44,839 bases of DNA from positions 1 through 44,839 of IMG/VR virus record IMGVR_UViG_3300036845_000316, one strand, 5' to 3'. This DNA comes from a virus. Numbering within the stretch: the stretch's first letter is position 1; each line of letters opens with the position of its first letter. Shown piece after piece: positions 8,984 through 16,102 of this stretch. The position numbers and the translations under genes were made by a program. The notes under the pieces are model-generated. The model saw nothing but the letters and a program-made list of their open reading frames with translations. It did no database searches and was not told the origin of the DNA.

Positions 8984-9379
8984 TTATGATTTTGGCCGCC
9001 ATTCCTCCATGACCTCATCCTCGTATTCGGCGAGTGAGCAATCCCATTCCCATCGCCGCATGATTGACGGCATGGTTAGCCCAATAGGCTCGACCACAAC
9101 CGGCCGGTATCCGGCACTGCGAATGTCGCTGACCAATTGCTTGAAGATGCCACGGCCCTGTTCCTGGGCATAGATCGCGACTATGCGGATTTCCTTCTTC
9201 GCCTCGTCGATGGAAAGAACGCCGTCATGCCAACTGAATTTCCCAAACGTGATAGGGAACGTTGCCCCCCAGGGGATCACGGAAAATCCCTTCGCCGCCT
9301 CCATGTCCTGCATGTTGCCGATTACGCCGCGAGGGTGAGCGGCAATCTTGGCTAATTCGGCGGCGATATCGATCATCAT
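8984..9379 (-). CDS. GNAT-like hypothetical protein, 131 aa
   Basis: The C-terminal half carries RIVAIYAQEQGRGIFKQLV, compatible with an acetyl-CoA loop (Q-x-x-GRG). It is followed by GYRPVVVEPIG and MPSIMRRWEWD, a pattern seen in short GNAT-like phage proteins; the N-terminal half is less typical. Activity is uncertain because the fold appears minimal. Met-Met start sits after GAGAGGTTT in leader copy B. Neighbours are unknown early proteins. Confidence 0.7.
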   Translation of the reverse strand: MMIDIAAELAKIAAHPRGVIGNMQDMEAAKGFSVIPWGATFPITFGKFSWHDGVLSIDEAKKEIRIVAIYAQEQGRGIFKQLVSDIRSAGYRPVVVEPIGLTMPSIMRRWEWDCSLAEYEDEVMEEWRPKS

Positions 9380-9414
9380 AAACCTCTCAGAACATACAGT
9401 TTATGGCGTGTTTT
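9380..9414 (-). promoter_or_regulatory. Early leader copy B
   Basis: Minus strand reads AAACTGTATGTTCTGA then GAGGTTTATG. It fills the whole gap between two leftward genes and contains the ribosome-binding site of the downstream gene. Confidence 0.6.
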
Positions 9415-9723
9415 TTAGAGCGCCGGCTTTTGATATTGCACTTCGGCATCAGCCATTGCGCGATCTAGAGCGCGCTCAAGCCGAGCCTTGTCGCCCTCAT
9501 GAGCTGGCCCGATGCGGCCAAGGTAGAGGCCGACCGCCCCCACTAACTCGTAGAGCACGCGCGGCATTTCTGGCAACGGATCGTCCCACCACGTTTGCTC
9601 GCGCTTGCCACGCGGGCCGTCACGCATCCCGACGTTGGTTACGCAGTTACAGGGCTTTTTCTTTCCCTCCGCTGGGGCGCCGCAACCTGCGCAGTGCCAG
9701 ATCATAAAATCAGGAACACTCAT
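9415..9723 (-). CDS. Zinc-ribbon-like small protein, 102 aa
   Basis: The N-terminus has a four-cysteine knuckle (WHCAGCGAPAEG then PCNCVTN; C-x2-C...C-x-C), suggesting one structural zinc. The rest is helical with charged residues and no enzyme motif. Its ATG overlaps the upstream stop as ATGA. Nucleic-acid or protein binding is a reasonable guess only. Confidence 0.7.
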   Translation of the reverse strand: MSVPDFMIWHCAGCGAPAEGKKKPCNCVTNVGMRDGPRGKREQTWWDDPLPEMPRVLYELVGAVGLYLGRIGPAHEGDKARLERALDRAMADAEVQYQKPAL

Positions 9724-9956
9724 CTTGCTTTCGCCATCTCCGCCTCGGCTTCAGCACGAGGAAGCCATAGTACCAGTCCAATCTTTTTTGATTTTCCGCC
9801 GGGTAAAAGTTCATGCGGCGAAAGGTTGGCCGGATCAGTGTAAAATGTGATCTTAGTGCCTTGCTTTGTCACATCGACAGCGGACAGATCATTAAGCAAA
9901 ACCTGGAATGCAACATTATCGTCCCCGACCGCAGCAATCAGTTCAGACAGTTTCAT
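9720..9956 (-). CDS. Hypothetical early protein, 78 aa
   Basis: Starts MKLSELIAAVG at 9956, five bases after GGGAGG in leader copy C. A short alpha-beta protein with no recognised motif. It overlaps the next gene by four bases (ATGA), so the pair is probably co-translated. Confidence 0.75.
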   Translation of the reverse strand: MKLSELIAAVGDDNVAFQVLLNDLSAVDVTKQGTKITFYTDPANLSPHELLPGGKSKKIGLVLWLPRAEAEAEMAKAR

Positions 9957-9990
9957 AAAAACCTCCCACAAACGTACTGTTCCGACGTGT
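9957..9990 (-). promoter_or_regulatory. Early leader copy C
   Basis: Minus strand reads AACAGTACGTTTGT then GGGAGGTTTTTATG. With copy E it shares AGTACGTTTGT exactly. It fills the gap between two genes. Confidence 0.65.
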
Positions 9991-10161
9991 TCACTCGCGC
10001 ACCGCTTCCTCTAGGCGCGCTATCTCAGCATCACGTCTCGACAGTGCGCGCAGCAGAAGCGCCACGTCCTTGTGTTCGGTATCGACGATTTGTCGCAACC
10101 GAATTGTCGGGAGATCGTCAAGCGACTCTCTCGGCGACCTCATCCCAATAATCTGCGTCAT
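9991..10161 (-). CDS. Hypothetical early protein, 56 aa
   Basis: Start at 10161 is chosen because AAGGGAG lies seven bases upstream, inside the 3' end of the preceding gene (44-base overlap). The earlier Met at 10197 lacks a site. The C-terminus (LRALSRRDAEIARLEEAV) is a short coiled coil. Function unknown. Confidence 0.65.
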   Translation of the reverse strand: MTQIIGMRSPRESLDDLPTIRLRQIVDTEHKDVALLLRALSRRDAEIARLEEAVRE

Positions 10162-10312
10162 ATTCAAATACTCCCTTTCTCCTGGCGCTTTGGGCAACCC
10201 AAGTTTCGCGCGATGGCTCCCATTTGGCGCACGTCCAGTGGCGCCGCAGCCGCACCGCGTAATATCCAGGAGGAAGGTCCAATACCTTCATCGTAGCGGC
10301 GAGAGACATCAT
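10118..10312 (-). CDS. Hypothetical early protein, 64 aa
   Basis: Trp/Arg-rich small protein (PPGYYAVRLRRHWTCAKWEP). ATG overlaps the upstream stop as ATGA; a second in-frame Met at residue 8 is an alternative start. No family recognised. The overlap chain with both neighbours supports a real gene. Confidence 0.65.
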   Translation of the reverse strand: MMSLAATMKVLDLPPGYYAVRLRRHWTCAKWEPSRETWVAQSARRKGVFEYDADYWDEVAERVA

Positions 10313-10407
10313 TCCCCCGCTTCCTCTAGGGCAGCGCGGCCGGCGCGAAAGATAATCTCGCCGAATGCCTGCTCGGCTTGGGCGTCGGTCTTGCTGTTCT
10401 CGGTCAT
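10309..10407 (-). CDS. Tiny 32-aa hypothetical protein
   Basis: MTENSKTDAQAEQAFGEIIF... is a short acidic helical peptide with GAAGGG ten bases upstream and ATGA coupling to the next gene. It fills an otherwise empty gap in a fully packed operon. Function unknown. Confidence 0.5.
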   Translation of the reverse strand: MTENSKTDAQAEQAFGEIIFRAGRAALEEAGE

Positions 10408-10411
10408 GTGG

Positions 10412-10540
10412 TCAGAACCCTTCTCGGTGTAACAGCCAGTTAGTCACTAAAATGACACCCGCAAATATACAAGCCAGAACTCCATAGACAACCCCGGTGC
10501 CTATAGCGGCACCAATCATGACGGCCTCATAGATGCTCAT
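10412..10540 (-). CDS. Small membrane protein, 42 aa
   Basis: One hydrophobic segment, perhaps two short helices (AVMIGAAIGTGVVYGVLACI then GVILVTNWLL), with a basic C-terminus (HREGF). Start at 10540 overlaps the upstream stop and has GAGAGG upstream. An inner-membrane early protein; exclusion or host-takeover roles are possible but unsupported. Confidence 0.65.
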   Translation of the reverse strand: MSIYEAVMIGAAIGTGVVYGVLACIFAGVILVTNWLLHREGF

Positions 10541-11172
10541 CACTCGCCTCTCGGTGTGGGTGTGGACGACGCTGGGGCGATCCTGGCTATGGTGGAGGGC
10601 TTGTTGAGCGCGCGGATTTGCGCTGCTACGCTGTTGCCGCCAATTCCACGATGGCCCTCGAACCAGAGCGCGGCGGTCTCCTGCATGGTGTCCCATCCCT
10701 CGCTGCGGCCTTGGGCGAGGGCTTCGGCGCGGACGGTGGTGAAAGCGATAAATGCCGCATGTACTAATTCAACAGCACGGTTCCATTTGGAAGCTGGAAC
10801 CTCCAAGATATGTTGGGCGTCGAGTTTGTTCAGCAGCGCACCCGCCGCGTCCTTCGCCCTCTCCAGATCGCTCGCCTCTGGCTTCATGGCGTCGGGAGGG
10901 AGAGCCCGAGGGCCAATTTCCCAGGCATCCAAATTTATATGTGCGCCTTGATGCCACCAAGCGTTTGTCGGACTTAGGTAGCAAATCAGCCACCCGGACT
11001 GCTTCGTCGCACCCTGTTCTTTAACGCGACACCAATAGAACCCCGGCACTCGATCAGCCATATCCGTTCTCCAGTCATCCAGCGCCAGCGCAACCAGCAC
11101 CACTTCCCAGGGCTTGCGGCCCAGGTTCAGCGCCTTCGCGCGGGCTTCGGGGGTAGGGGTGCGGTCAGTCAT
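10540..11172 (-). CDS. Hypothetical early protein, 210 aa
   Basis: Start MTDRTPTPEARAKAL at 11172 (GAAGGG eight bases upstream) overlaps the previous gene; upstream Met codons lie in that gene. The N-terminal half is Trp-rich (VPGFYWCRVK, PTNAWWHQGAH) and beta-like; the C-terminal half is helical. It ends in a Pro/Thr tail. No family assigned. Confidence 0.75.
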   Translation of the reverse strand: MTDRTPTPEARAKALNLGRKPWEVVLVALALDDWRTDMADRVPGFYWCRVKEQGATKQSGWLICYLSPTNAWWHQGAHINLDAWEIGPRALPPDAMKPEASDLERAKDAAGALLNKLDAQHILEVPASKWNRAVELVHAAFIAFTTVRAEALAQGRSEGWDTMQETAALWFEGHRGIGGNSVAAQIRALNKPSTIARIAPASSTPTPRGE

Positions 11173-11401
11173 GGTTGGTGCCCTTCGGAGCAGGCTGGAA
11201 ATCCCAATCCCATTCGTCGTAGAGAAAGTCGATACACTCGCTTTCATCCTCGGTTACGGCATGGCCGAGCGGTGGTCGAATAATGAAGTGAGGCGAGGTG
11301 TATCCACGATCCTCTAGGAACTTCCACGGCTTTTGATCGTCGATAGCGTCACCGAAACGTTCAAGCATCCGGGCGCGTAGATAGTCACTGGCTTGGGGCA
11401 T
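11165..11401 (-). CDS. Hypothetical acidic protein, 78 aa
   Basis: ATG at 11401 overlaps the upstream TGA and follows a purine-rich GGGAGAGGGG. Acidic, with ESECIDFLYDEWDWDF near the C-terminus. No enzyme motif. Possibly a small DNA-mimic-like or protein-binding factor; this is only a charge-based remark. Confidence 0.7.
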   Translation of the reverse strand: MPQASDYLRARMLERFGDAIDDQKPWKFLEDRGYTSPHFIIRPPLGHAVTEDESECIDFLYDEWDWDFQPAPKGTNHD

Positions 11402-12204
11402 CACCCCTCTCCCTCTGTGTCGGCGGGGCGTAGGAGGGCGCGGATGTCTTTAGCGATGGGTGCACCAAAGTCCCAGCCATCCGCAATCTGCGCGCATTCC
11501 TCCATCGCCACGTAGCGGATTAAGTCGCCTACTGGACAAGTCTTATGAAGGTCAGCAGGCTCGACATCACCGTCGCGCTCGTATGCGCATTCCTCCACCA
11601 CCGCCGCTCGGGCGTCTTGGGTGTCGATCAGGCTGATGGCAGCGCGCGCCATAGCCAGTATCTCAGCATCGTCCGGCTCAAACGGGCAGCGCGGAAACCC
11701 ACTTATCGCTTCTATGTCCTCTCTGGCCTCCCATAGTACTTTTGCCATCTCCGCCAGCCGCTTCGCATCCGGGGCCGAGAGGGGCTGCCGCGAGGTCAAT
11801 GCTGCCAACCGTCGATACTTCTCCGGCGTATCATGCCCATCCCACGCCCCCGCATACGGCGGCAGATCGTCAAATAGGTGGCTGTGGCTATCGTGATAAT
11901 GCCAAGAGACTTGACCTGTCGGCAGGTCGATATAGACGCAACCGTGCCACTCTGCGTCCCACCCCTCAATGCTGGTGCGCGCAATGCCGCTAGGGAACAG
12001 TTTGGCAAGAGCGGCGACAACCTGATTGCGCTCGTTGTACGCCTCGTCTTTGCGGCGCCGCATACCAGTCACAGCGGCGTCGAGGGCAAAAGCTATGTCG
12101 CGGTGAGCATCATCACGCAGGACTAACTTGCCGTCAGACGGGCGGAAATAGAGGAGATTTATTTTGTCCGAGACCTTGGTGGCCTCCGCGCTCGGGTCAG
12201 TCAT
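11401..12204 (-). CDS. Phage protein with WDGH-type motif, 267 aa
   Basis: The centre carries a recurrent phage signature: VYIDLPTGQVSWHYHDSHSH, then a leucine segment and AWDGHDTPEKYRRLAAL. This pattern (IDLP-G-Q-x-S-W-H-x...WDGH...KYxR) occurs in many siphovirus and podovirus hypothetical proteins; no function is established that I know of. Flanking regions are helical. Start overlaps the preceding small gene (CAATGA). Confidence 0.75.
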   Translation of the reverse strand: MTDPSAEATKVSDKINLLYFRPSDGKLVLRDDAHRDIAFALDAAVTGMRRRKDEAYNERNQVVAALAKLFPSGIARTSIEGWDAEWHGCVYIDLPTGQVSWHYHDSHSHLFDDLPPYAGAWDGHDTPEKYRRLAALTSRQPLSAPDAKRLAEMAKVLWEAREDIEAISGFPRCPFEPDDAEILAMARAAISLIDTQDARAAVVEECAYERDGDVEPADLHKTCPVGDLIRYVAMEECAQIADGWDFGAPIAKDIRALLRPADTEGEG

Positions 12205-12302
12205 TGCGGCACTCCTGATGGTGCGACGCCCTTAACCGGCATGTCGAACCGCAGCAAATAGCTGTCCTTGTCCGCTTCAAGATCAAATGTTTCGGCTGTC
12301 AT
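12201..12302 (-). CDS. Tiny 33-aa hypothetical protein
   Basis: MTAETFDLEADKDSYLLRFD... fits exactly between two genes with ATGA overlaps at both ends, the main support. It has a beta-strand-like centre and no motif. Confidence 0.55.
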   Translation of the reverse strand: MTAETFDLEADKDSYLLRFDMPVKGVAPSGVPQ

Positions 12303-12487
12303 GTCTCACCCCTCTTGTGCGGGCAATCGTCCCTCATGCATGTGCCCCAGTGCGGGCGCTCAAAGCCGCACTGCCGCCGGCCCATGCCGTCGACCACATG
12401 CTCACAGCGAGCGACCTCGGCACGCGGGGCATTGACCACCCGCATCGCCTCGCGGATTGCCCGGTAGTCGTCAGCGGCGCGGGTCAC
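12299..12487 (-). CDS. Cys-rich probable zinc-binding protein, 62 aa
   Basis: Start GTG at 12487 (GGAG eight bases upstream) makes a GTGA overlap with the upstream gene. The C-terminal half has C-x11-C-x10-C-x4-C (RCEHVV...QCGFERPHWGTCMRDDC) with His residues, consistent with a small zinc site. An earlier ATG at 12532 in the same frame is possible but lies inside the upstream gene. Confidence 0.6.
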   Translation of the reverse strand: MTRAADDYRAIREAMRVVNAPRAEVARCEHVVDGMGRRQCGFERPHWGTCMRDDCPHKRGET

Positions 12488-12624
12488 TTTGCCCGCTCCA
12501 CGCGCTTTCGGAGAGCGGCGAGGGCAAGACACATACCGGCGTGGCGATCGCTCGCTAGATGAGCAACGTGCTGTCGAGGTTCATGGTATGCTTTGACCAT
12601 CACATCCACGGCTTCCGACGCCAT
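12484..12624 (-). CDS. Small hypothetical protein, 46 aa
   Basis: MASEAVDVMVKAYHEPRQ... followed by a basic helix (ALAALRKRVERAK). It overlaps the next gene as GTGA. No clear ribosome-binding site, so confidence is moderate. A rightward TTG-initiated frame on the other strand overlaps its 5' end (see rejected list). Confidence 0.5.
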   Translation of the reverse strand: MASEAVDVMVKAYHEPRQHVAHLASDRHAGMCLALAALRKRVERAK

Positions 12625-12695
12625 CGCGCGCGTCGTGCTGGCCTATCATCCCAAGCCAAAGTCGAAGGCCGCGAAGAAGCGGAAACGCTCATTAG

Positions 12696-13265
12696 TTAAT
12701 CTTTCCGCCGGCAAATCCGCCGAAAAATCAAAACGACAACGGCTAAAAACGTAACTATTGCTCCAGTGGATTCAATCCTATGGTGCCTTTGCAGGATCTC
12801 GTCTTCACGACCTGCTGATACCATTTTCGCAGAAATTCGACTGAAGTCACTTTGGGAATGCCAATCATCGCTCGATACCTGGCTAGGGGGAATTGTTGGC
12901 CCATTTGATAAAAACGGGCCAGATTTTACCGACGCAGCCATGAATCTCCAAAACGCACTTTTGGGATCACAATTCTGCGTGTATTTCAAAGTACCGCGTC
13001 CGTTATGGGGACTTGCTGATCCAGATCCAGACACGATATCGCTTATTATAGGCGGGCAAGATCGATATGCAGGAGCGAATTGCAGATAAGGATCTGCTTT
13101 CGCACTATTGACGGACCAAACCATGATCAACGCAATAATGGACTTAAATATATAAGTCCCTTCGCAAACATCATAGCAATTTTGGTTGGGACAAGTGCCA
13201 AAATCCTCGCCGTAAGTCGCGAAGCATCCGACCCTGATCGCCGCGTCTATTGCCTTGTCGCTCAT
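12696..13265 (-). CDS. AT-rich exported/membrane-anchored moron-like protein
   Basis: From ATG 13265 the frame is 189 aa, but it looks chimeric. Residues 1-38 (MSDKAIDAAIRVGCFATYGED...) look like an ordinary cytoplasmic early gene. From about 13151 the sequence becomes clearly less GC-rich than its neighbours and begins a textbook signal peptide (FKSIIALIMVWSVNSAKA, cleavage before DPY). It ends with a C-terminal TM helix (TGAIVTFLAVVVLIF) and basic RRICRRKD. GAAGGG lies six bases before an ATA codon at 13151, which may be the true start of an inserted exported protein. The periplasmic part has several Cys. Possibly an envelope-acting or superinfection-exclusion factor. Confidence 0.6.
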   Translation of the reverse strand: MSDKAIDAAIRVGCFATYGEDFGTCPNQNCYDVCEGTYIFKSIIALIMVWSVNSAKADPYLQFAPAYRSCPPIISDIVSGSGSASPHNGRGTLKYTQNCDPKSAFWRFMAASVKSGPFLSNGPTIPPSQVSSDDWHSQSDFSRISAKMVSAGREDEILQRHHRIESTGAIVTFLAVVVLIFRRICRRKD

Positions 13266-13756
13266 TTCGCCTTCTCCCGCCGGCGCACGTCCATGATGAG
13301 ATGGATACGGCTGTCCTCGCCCAGATTGAGCGAGCAGTCCGGCCGCGCCTGCGTGATCCACCCTGGTGCCGGACTCGCGACCTCGGCCCCGGCATAGAGG
13401 AAAGCGCGCGGATTGGTGCGCAGCGCCAGATGCACCCTGATCCAGTCGTCGGTGATCTCGGGTTGCCAGCGGCGGGTCGCGGCGGGGTCGAGCATCTCAA
13501 GGAAGATGCGCCCGCGCTGCAACGGACCCAGCAACTGCTCGCCGATCTCGCCGATGCGGCGCAGCGTCGTGGTGAGCTCGGGCCACACCTTCGGCGCAAG
13601 CTGTTTCCAGCCCGTCGCGGAGTTGTCGTCGGGCCAGCGCACGCGGTACTCCCGCACGCCCTCGTCCACCGTCTCGAAGCGGTTGAGCCGCGACAGCAGC
13701 GACGACGCCAGGTACAGCGTGTCGATGAAGGCGATGGGTTGGAACGCGCCAGGCAC
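13262..13756 (-). CDS. Hypothetical early protein, 164 aa
   Basis: Begins VPGAFQPIAFIDTLYLASSL from GTG 13756, ten bases after GGAGG in leader copy D. An ATG at 13831 is in frame but would run back through the leader and into the neighbouring gene. Mixed alpha-beta with an arginine-rich C-terminus; no motif recognised. Confidence 0.65.
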   Translation of the reverse strand: MPGAFQPIAFIDTLYLASSLLSRLNRFETVDEGVREYRVRWPDDNSATGWKQLAPKVWPELTTTLRRIGEIGEQLLGPLQRGRIFLEMLDPAATRRWQPEITDDWIRVHLALRTNPRAFLYAGAEVASPAPGWITQARPDCSLNLGEDSRIHLIMDVRRREKAK

Positions 13757-13797
13757 TGACCAAAAACCTCCTACAAAATACAGTTTCAGTTGCTTTT
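13757..13797 (-). promoter_or_regulatory. Early leader copy D
   Basis: Minus strand reads AACTGTATTTTGTA then GGAGGTTTTT, followed by GGTCAGTG instead of an immediate ATG. A T/A-rich run (AAAAAAG) lies just upstream. Confidence 0.6.
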
Positions 13798-14058
13798 TTA
13801 CGGCTGATCGCCCTGTTTCTTGTTTTTCCAAGCGATGGCGTAGTGTTCCATTTCGTCAGCGCACGTCTGCGCCTCGCGCACCATCGCCATGTCGCTTTCG
13901 GGTTTCTCGCCCATGTAGATCATGCCTATACGGTCGGCTGCCCAGCGGCGGACAGCGTGGTGCGCGTGCGGATCGCGACCAAGCAGAATAAACATTGGCT
14001 CGTCCGGCCCCGCATTGGCGTAGCAATCGAACGTGCCGGGATTATTTTTGGTGCCCAT
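13798..14058 (-). CDS. Conserved phage hypothetical protein, 86 aa
   Basis: MGTKNNPGTFDCYANAGPDEPMF... belongs by eye to a widespread phage/prophage family of unknown function recognised by NPG-x-FDCYA...DEPMF-x-L-x-RDP. The middle has an HAVRRWAADRIG helix and the C-terminus is helical. ATG 14058 is chosen over ATG 14064 because GGAG is then well spaced. Confidence 0.75.
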   Translation of the reverse strand: MGTKNNPGTFDCYANAGPDEPMFILLGRDPHAHHAVRRWAADRIGMIYMGEKPESDMAMVREAQTCADEMEHYAIAWKNKKQGDQP

Positions 14059-14060
14059 TA

Positions 14061-14153
14061 TCATATCTCCGTGAAAATGCCGAGAAGGATAAACGATCCC
14101 ACGGCGGCGGGAATAGATGCCCACACAAGCAACGCGATAAGAAACCAGATCAT
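14061..14153 (-). CDS. 30-aa single-TM peptide
   Basis: MIWFLIALLVWASIPAAVGS... is almost entirely one membrane helix. Its ATG lies a few bases after AGAGGGTTTTT in leader copy E, and its stop is two bases before the next gene. Too short for most annotation pipelines. A tiny membrane regulator or exclusion peptide is conceivable. Confidence 0.6.
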   Translation of the reverse strand: MIWFLIALLVWASIPAAVGSFILLGIFTEI

Positions 14154-14187
14154 CTCAAAAACCCTCTACAAACGTACTTTTCTGGCA
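14154..14187 (-). promoter_or_regulatory. Early leader copy E
   Basis: Minus strand reads AAAAGTACGTTTGT then AGAGGGTTTTTGAG before ATG. It shares AGTACGTTTGT with copy C. The 11-mer CTTTTCTGGCA on the plus strand here (14177-14187) recurs at 20167-20177. Confidence 0.65.
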
Positions 14188-14625
14188 TCACGCAGGCCGA
14201 TCCTGCGGTGGAGCTTCTGCCAGCACCGAATCACCGCAACGCAGCATGTTGCAGTCGATGTTCGCCTCAGTTAGCCCACATTTGACGCACGCCCTATCCT
14301 TGAACTCCTCTCGGAAACGGATGTCGTGCGTGTCCTTAAATGGAACCTCGGGCGGCGTCTCCACCGCGTGCAGCGACACGACCTTGCCGCTCTCGCCCCG
14401 CATGATCGACAGCACGTTGAGCAGCATCGGCTCCGTGACCTGGATCACCGACACGGTGTCGAGCGGCCACTCGGTCTTTGTTGCCTGCAACATGCGCGCA
14501 ATCACCACCGCGACCGCAATGGCTTCCGCGTTGCCGTAGCCGATGTCGATCGCATGGATGGCCTGGCCCTCGGTCGAGCGAAACGTCGCCGACACGATCC
14601 ACGCGCCCATCTTCTCGTCAGGCAT
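14188..14625 (-). CDS. Hypothetical protein with four-Cys knuckle, 145 aa
   Basis: Start M at 14625 (GAGGTACGTCAATG) overlaps the Erf gene end. An alpha-beta core is followed by a C-terminal knuckle ACVKCGL...DCNMLRC (C-x2-C-x8-C-x4-C), probably zinc-binding. It is translationally coupled to the annealing protein, so an accessory role in recombination is possible. Confidence 0.7.
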   Translation of the reverse strand: MPDEKMGAWIVSATFRSTEGQAIHAIDIGYGNAEAIAVAVVIARMLQATKTEWPLDTVSVIQVTEPMLLNVLSIMRGESGKVVSLHAVETPPEVPFKDTHDIRFREEFKDRACVKCGLTEANIDCNMLRCGDSVLAEAPPQDRPA

Positions 14626-15481
14626 TGACGTACCTCGCGTTCCCGGCCTCGCCCAGCAGCAGATCGCGCCGGCTCTCAAGATGATCCTTGAGCCGCCTCA
14701 TCACCTTGTCGGCGATGGTGGGGTCGGCCTCGTGCGTCAGCGCCGCAAGGTCTTTCCAGTCCTGCGACGCCTCGATCTGCTCCAGCACCGGAAGCTCGAT
14801 CGCCTCGGCGATCTGACCCCAGATGATCTTGTACTCGGCCTGCGACCGCGCCTTTGTGCCAACGACATCGGATAAAGAGGCGGCGGGCGCTGGCGATAGG
14901 TCGGCTGGAGCAGCCTTGGCCGCCGCCTGCCGAGGCCCGCGCGTTGCAGTGGTCGTCGCTGGCTGACCGTCCGCCATGTTCGCGTCGTCGTCATCCTCGG
15001 CGGCGATCCCCAGCGCCAGCATCAATCCATAGCGGCGCGCGTAGGTAACGCCCGAGGCAAATCCCTGCATCCCCCGGGCCTCGTCCCAGAAGATCGGATA
15101 ATCCGCCCCGAACCACTCGCCGCTCTTGTGCGCGACGACGGTGCGCATGATCCATTGACCGTTGCGCGAGGCGAGAAACTGCCGATAGGCAAGGTCGGCC
15201 TGCGCCATCGGCGTCTTGACTGCGGTGATGATCTCCTCCAGCGGCGCATACTTGTACGTATAGTCGTATTCTGAGCCGCTCTTGGTGCGCCCTTTGACTT
15301 TGGCCTCCTTGGTACGCTTCGGAGCCTCCATCGCGCCCTGCATGGCGCAGAGCGCACCAAACACCTGTCCGCACTCGGGCGAGGCAAAGATCAGGTTCTG
15401 CGGCCGGCTGTCCGCCGTGGGAATGGCGGGCATCGAGCGCGCCGGCTCCAGCACTTCGCCCTGATCGTCGTAGCTGTCCAT
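14618..15481 (-). CDS. erf: Erf-family single-strand annealing protein
   Basis: 287 residues matching the Erf pattern: YDYTYKYAPLEEIITAVK, then the SGEWFGADYP segment and GFASGVTYARRYGLMLALGI followed by a D-rich DDDDAN. The tail is Ala/Pro-rich and then helical. Erf-type recombinases pair complementary single strands. A 5'-3' exonuclease encoded about 1 kb upstream in the same operon fits a two-component recombination system, and may also circularise a permuted genome after entry (known for phage P22 Erf; inferred here). ATG 15481 has GGAG six bases upstream. Confidence 0.85.
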   Translation of the reverse strand: MDSYDDQGEVLEPARSMPAIPTADSRPQNLIFASPECGQVFGALCAMQGAMEAPKRTKEAKVKGRTKSGSEYDYTYKYAPLEEIITAVKTPMAQADLAYRQFLASRNGQWIMRTVVAHKSGEWFGADYPIFWDEARGMQGFASGVTYARRYGLMLALGIAAEDDDDANMADGQPATTTATRGPRQAAAKAAPADLSPAPAASLSDVVGTKARSQAEYKIIWGQIAEAIELPVLEQIEASQDWKDLAALTHEADPTIADKVMRRLKDHLESRRDLLLGEAGNARYVNA

Positions 15482-15490
15482 CACTCGCTC

Positions 15491-15649
15491 CTATCGATGA
15501 AAAGTTGCCCATATGCCCGCATAGATCAGCCAGATATCGAAGATTACGACACCTGCACAAGACAGCCGCGAGGGCGCGGGATTGGCTAACTCTCGCTTGA
15601 TTGATAAAATGGCGATCAACCAAAAGGTGATGGCAAGGGCAATGCCCAT
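15491..15649 (-). CDS. Two-TM small membrane protein, 52 aa
   Basis: MGIALAITFWLIAILSIKRE... with a second hydrophobic helix (GVVIFDIWLIYAGIWATF). Ribosome-binding GGTGG precedes the ATG, which overlaps the KTSC gene stop by one base. Located between recombination genes; function unknown. Confidence 0.65.
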   Translation of the reverse strand: MGIALAITFWLIAILSIKRELANPAPSRLSCAGVVIFDIWLIYAGIWATFHR

Positions 15650-15870
15650 CACGCCACCTTTGTAAAAGAGAAACGATTGCGGATATTGCGGGCGAAAAAC
15701 TCCCCCGCGCTCGGAGCCGCCAGCAGCGCGTCGTAAGTGGCGCGGCTGACCCCAGCGTAGTCATAAGCGCTGCCAGTCACGAACTCGATGCGCATGGTCT
15801 GCGCCTCCTCGTCAAACCCCGCGCTCGCCAGATTTGAGCTGCGGACTGGCACCATCTCGATCTCAGCCAT
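15649..15870 (-). CDS. KTSC-domain protein, 73 aa
   Basis: KTSC pattern: VRSSNLASAGFDEEAQTMRI, a GSAYDYAGV strand-turn, PSAGEFFARNIRNRF. The family is named for its K-T-S-C residues, is often found alone, and is tied to nucleic-acid enzymes such as lysyl-tRNA synthetase fusions. Here it lies between the exonuclease and annealing genes, so a nucleic-acid-binding accessory role is plausible. Start M at 15870 has AGGAG. Confidence 0.8.
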   Translation of the reverse strand: MAEIEMVPVRSSNLASAGFDEEAQTMRIEFVTGSAYDYAGVSRATYDALLAAPSAGEFFARNIRNRFSFTKVA

Positions 15871-16102
15871 CGGTTTGCTCCTGTTCATCAAGAATTGACA
15901 TAATGCAGGCGTTCATCGCGTCCATGACGACACACAGCGTCGCAGGAAGTTCGAAGGGAGCGGTCCCCACAAATCCATGAAACGCCATCATAACCCCCAA
16001 AATTGCGCCAACTGGCGAGAAGTCCTGCTTCTTCATTTCCTCATTCAGCATATCGATCACGCGATCGCTGATATGGTCGCCAAACTGGATTATTTTGCTC
16101 AT
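15863..16102 (-). CDS. Hypothetical protein, 79 aa
   Basis: MSKIIQFGDHISDRVIDMLN..., helical with a hydrophobic middle (VGAILGVMMAFHGFVG). It overlaps the exonuclease stop as ATGA and the KTSC start. No family recognised. It may be a small partner of the exonuclease. Confidence 0.65.
   Translation of the reverse strand: MSKIIQFGDHISDRVIDMLNEEMKKQDFSPVGAILGVMMAFHGFVGTAPFELPATLCVVMDAMNACIMSILDEQEQTDG

Noticed and set aside
12592-12753. Rightward TTG frame containing VLAYHPKPKSKAAKKRKR
   Set aside because: Looks protein-like, but has no spaced ribosome site and conflicts with leftward genes; left as a doubtful alternative.
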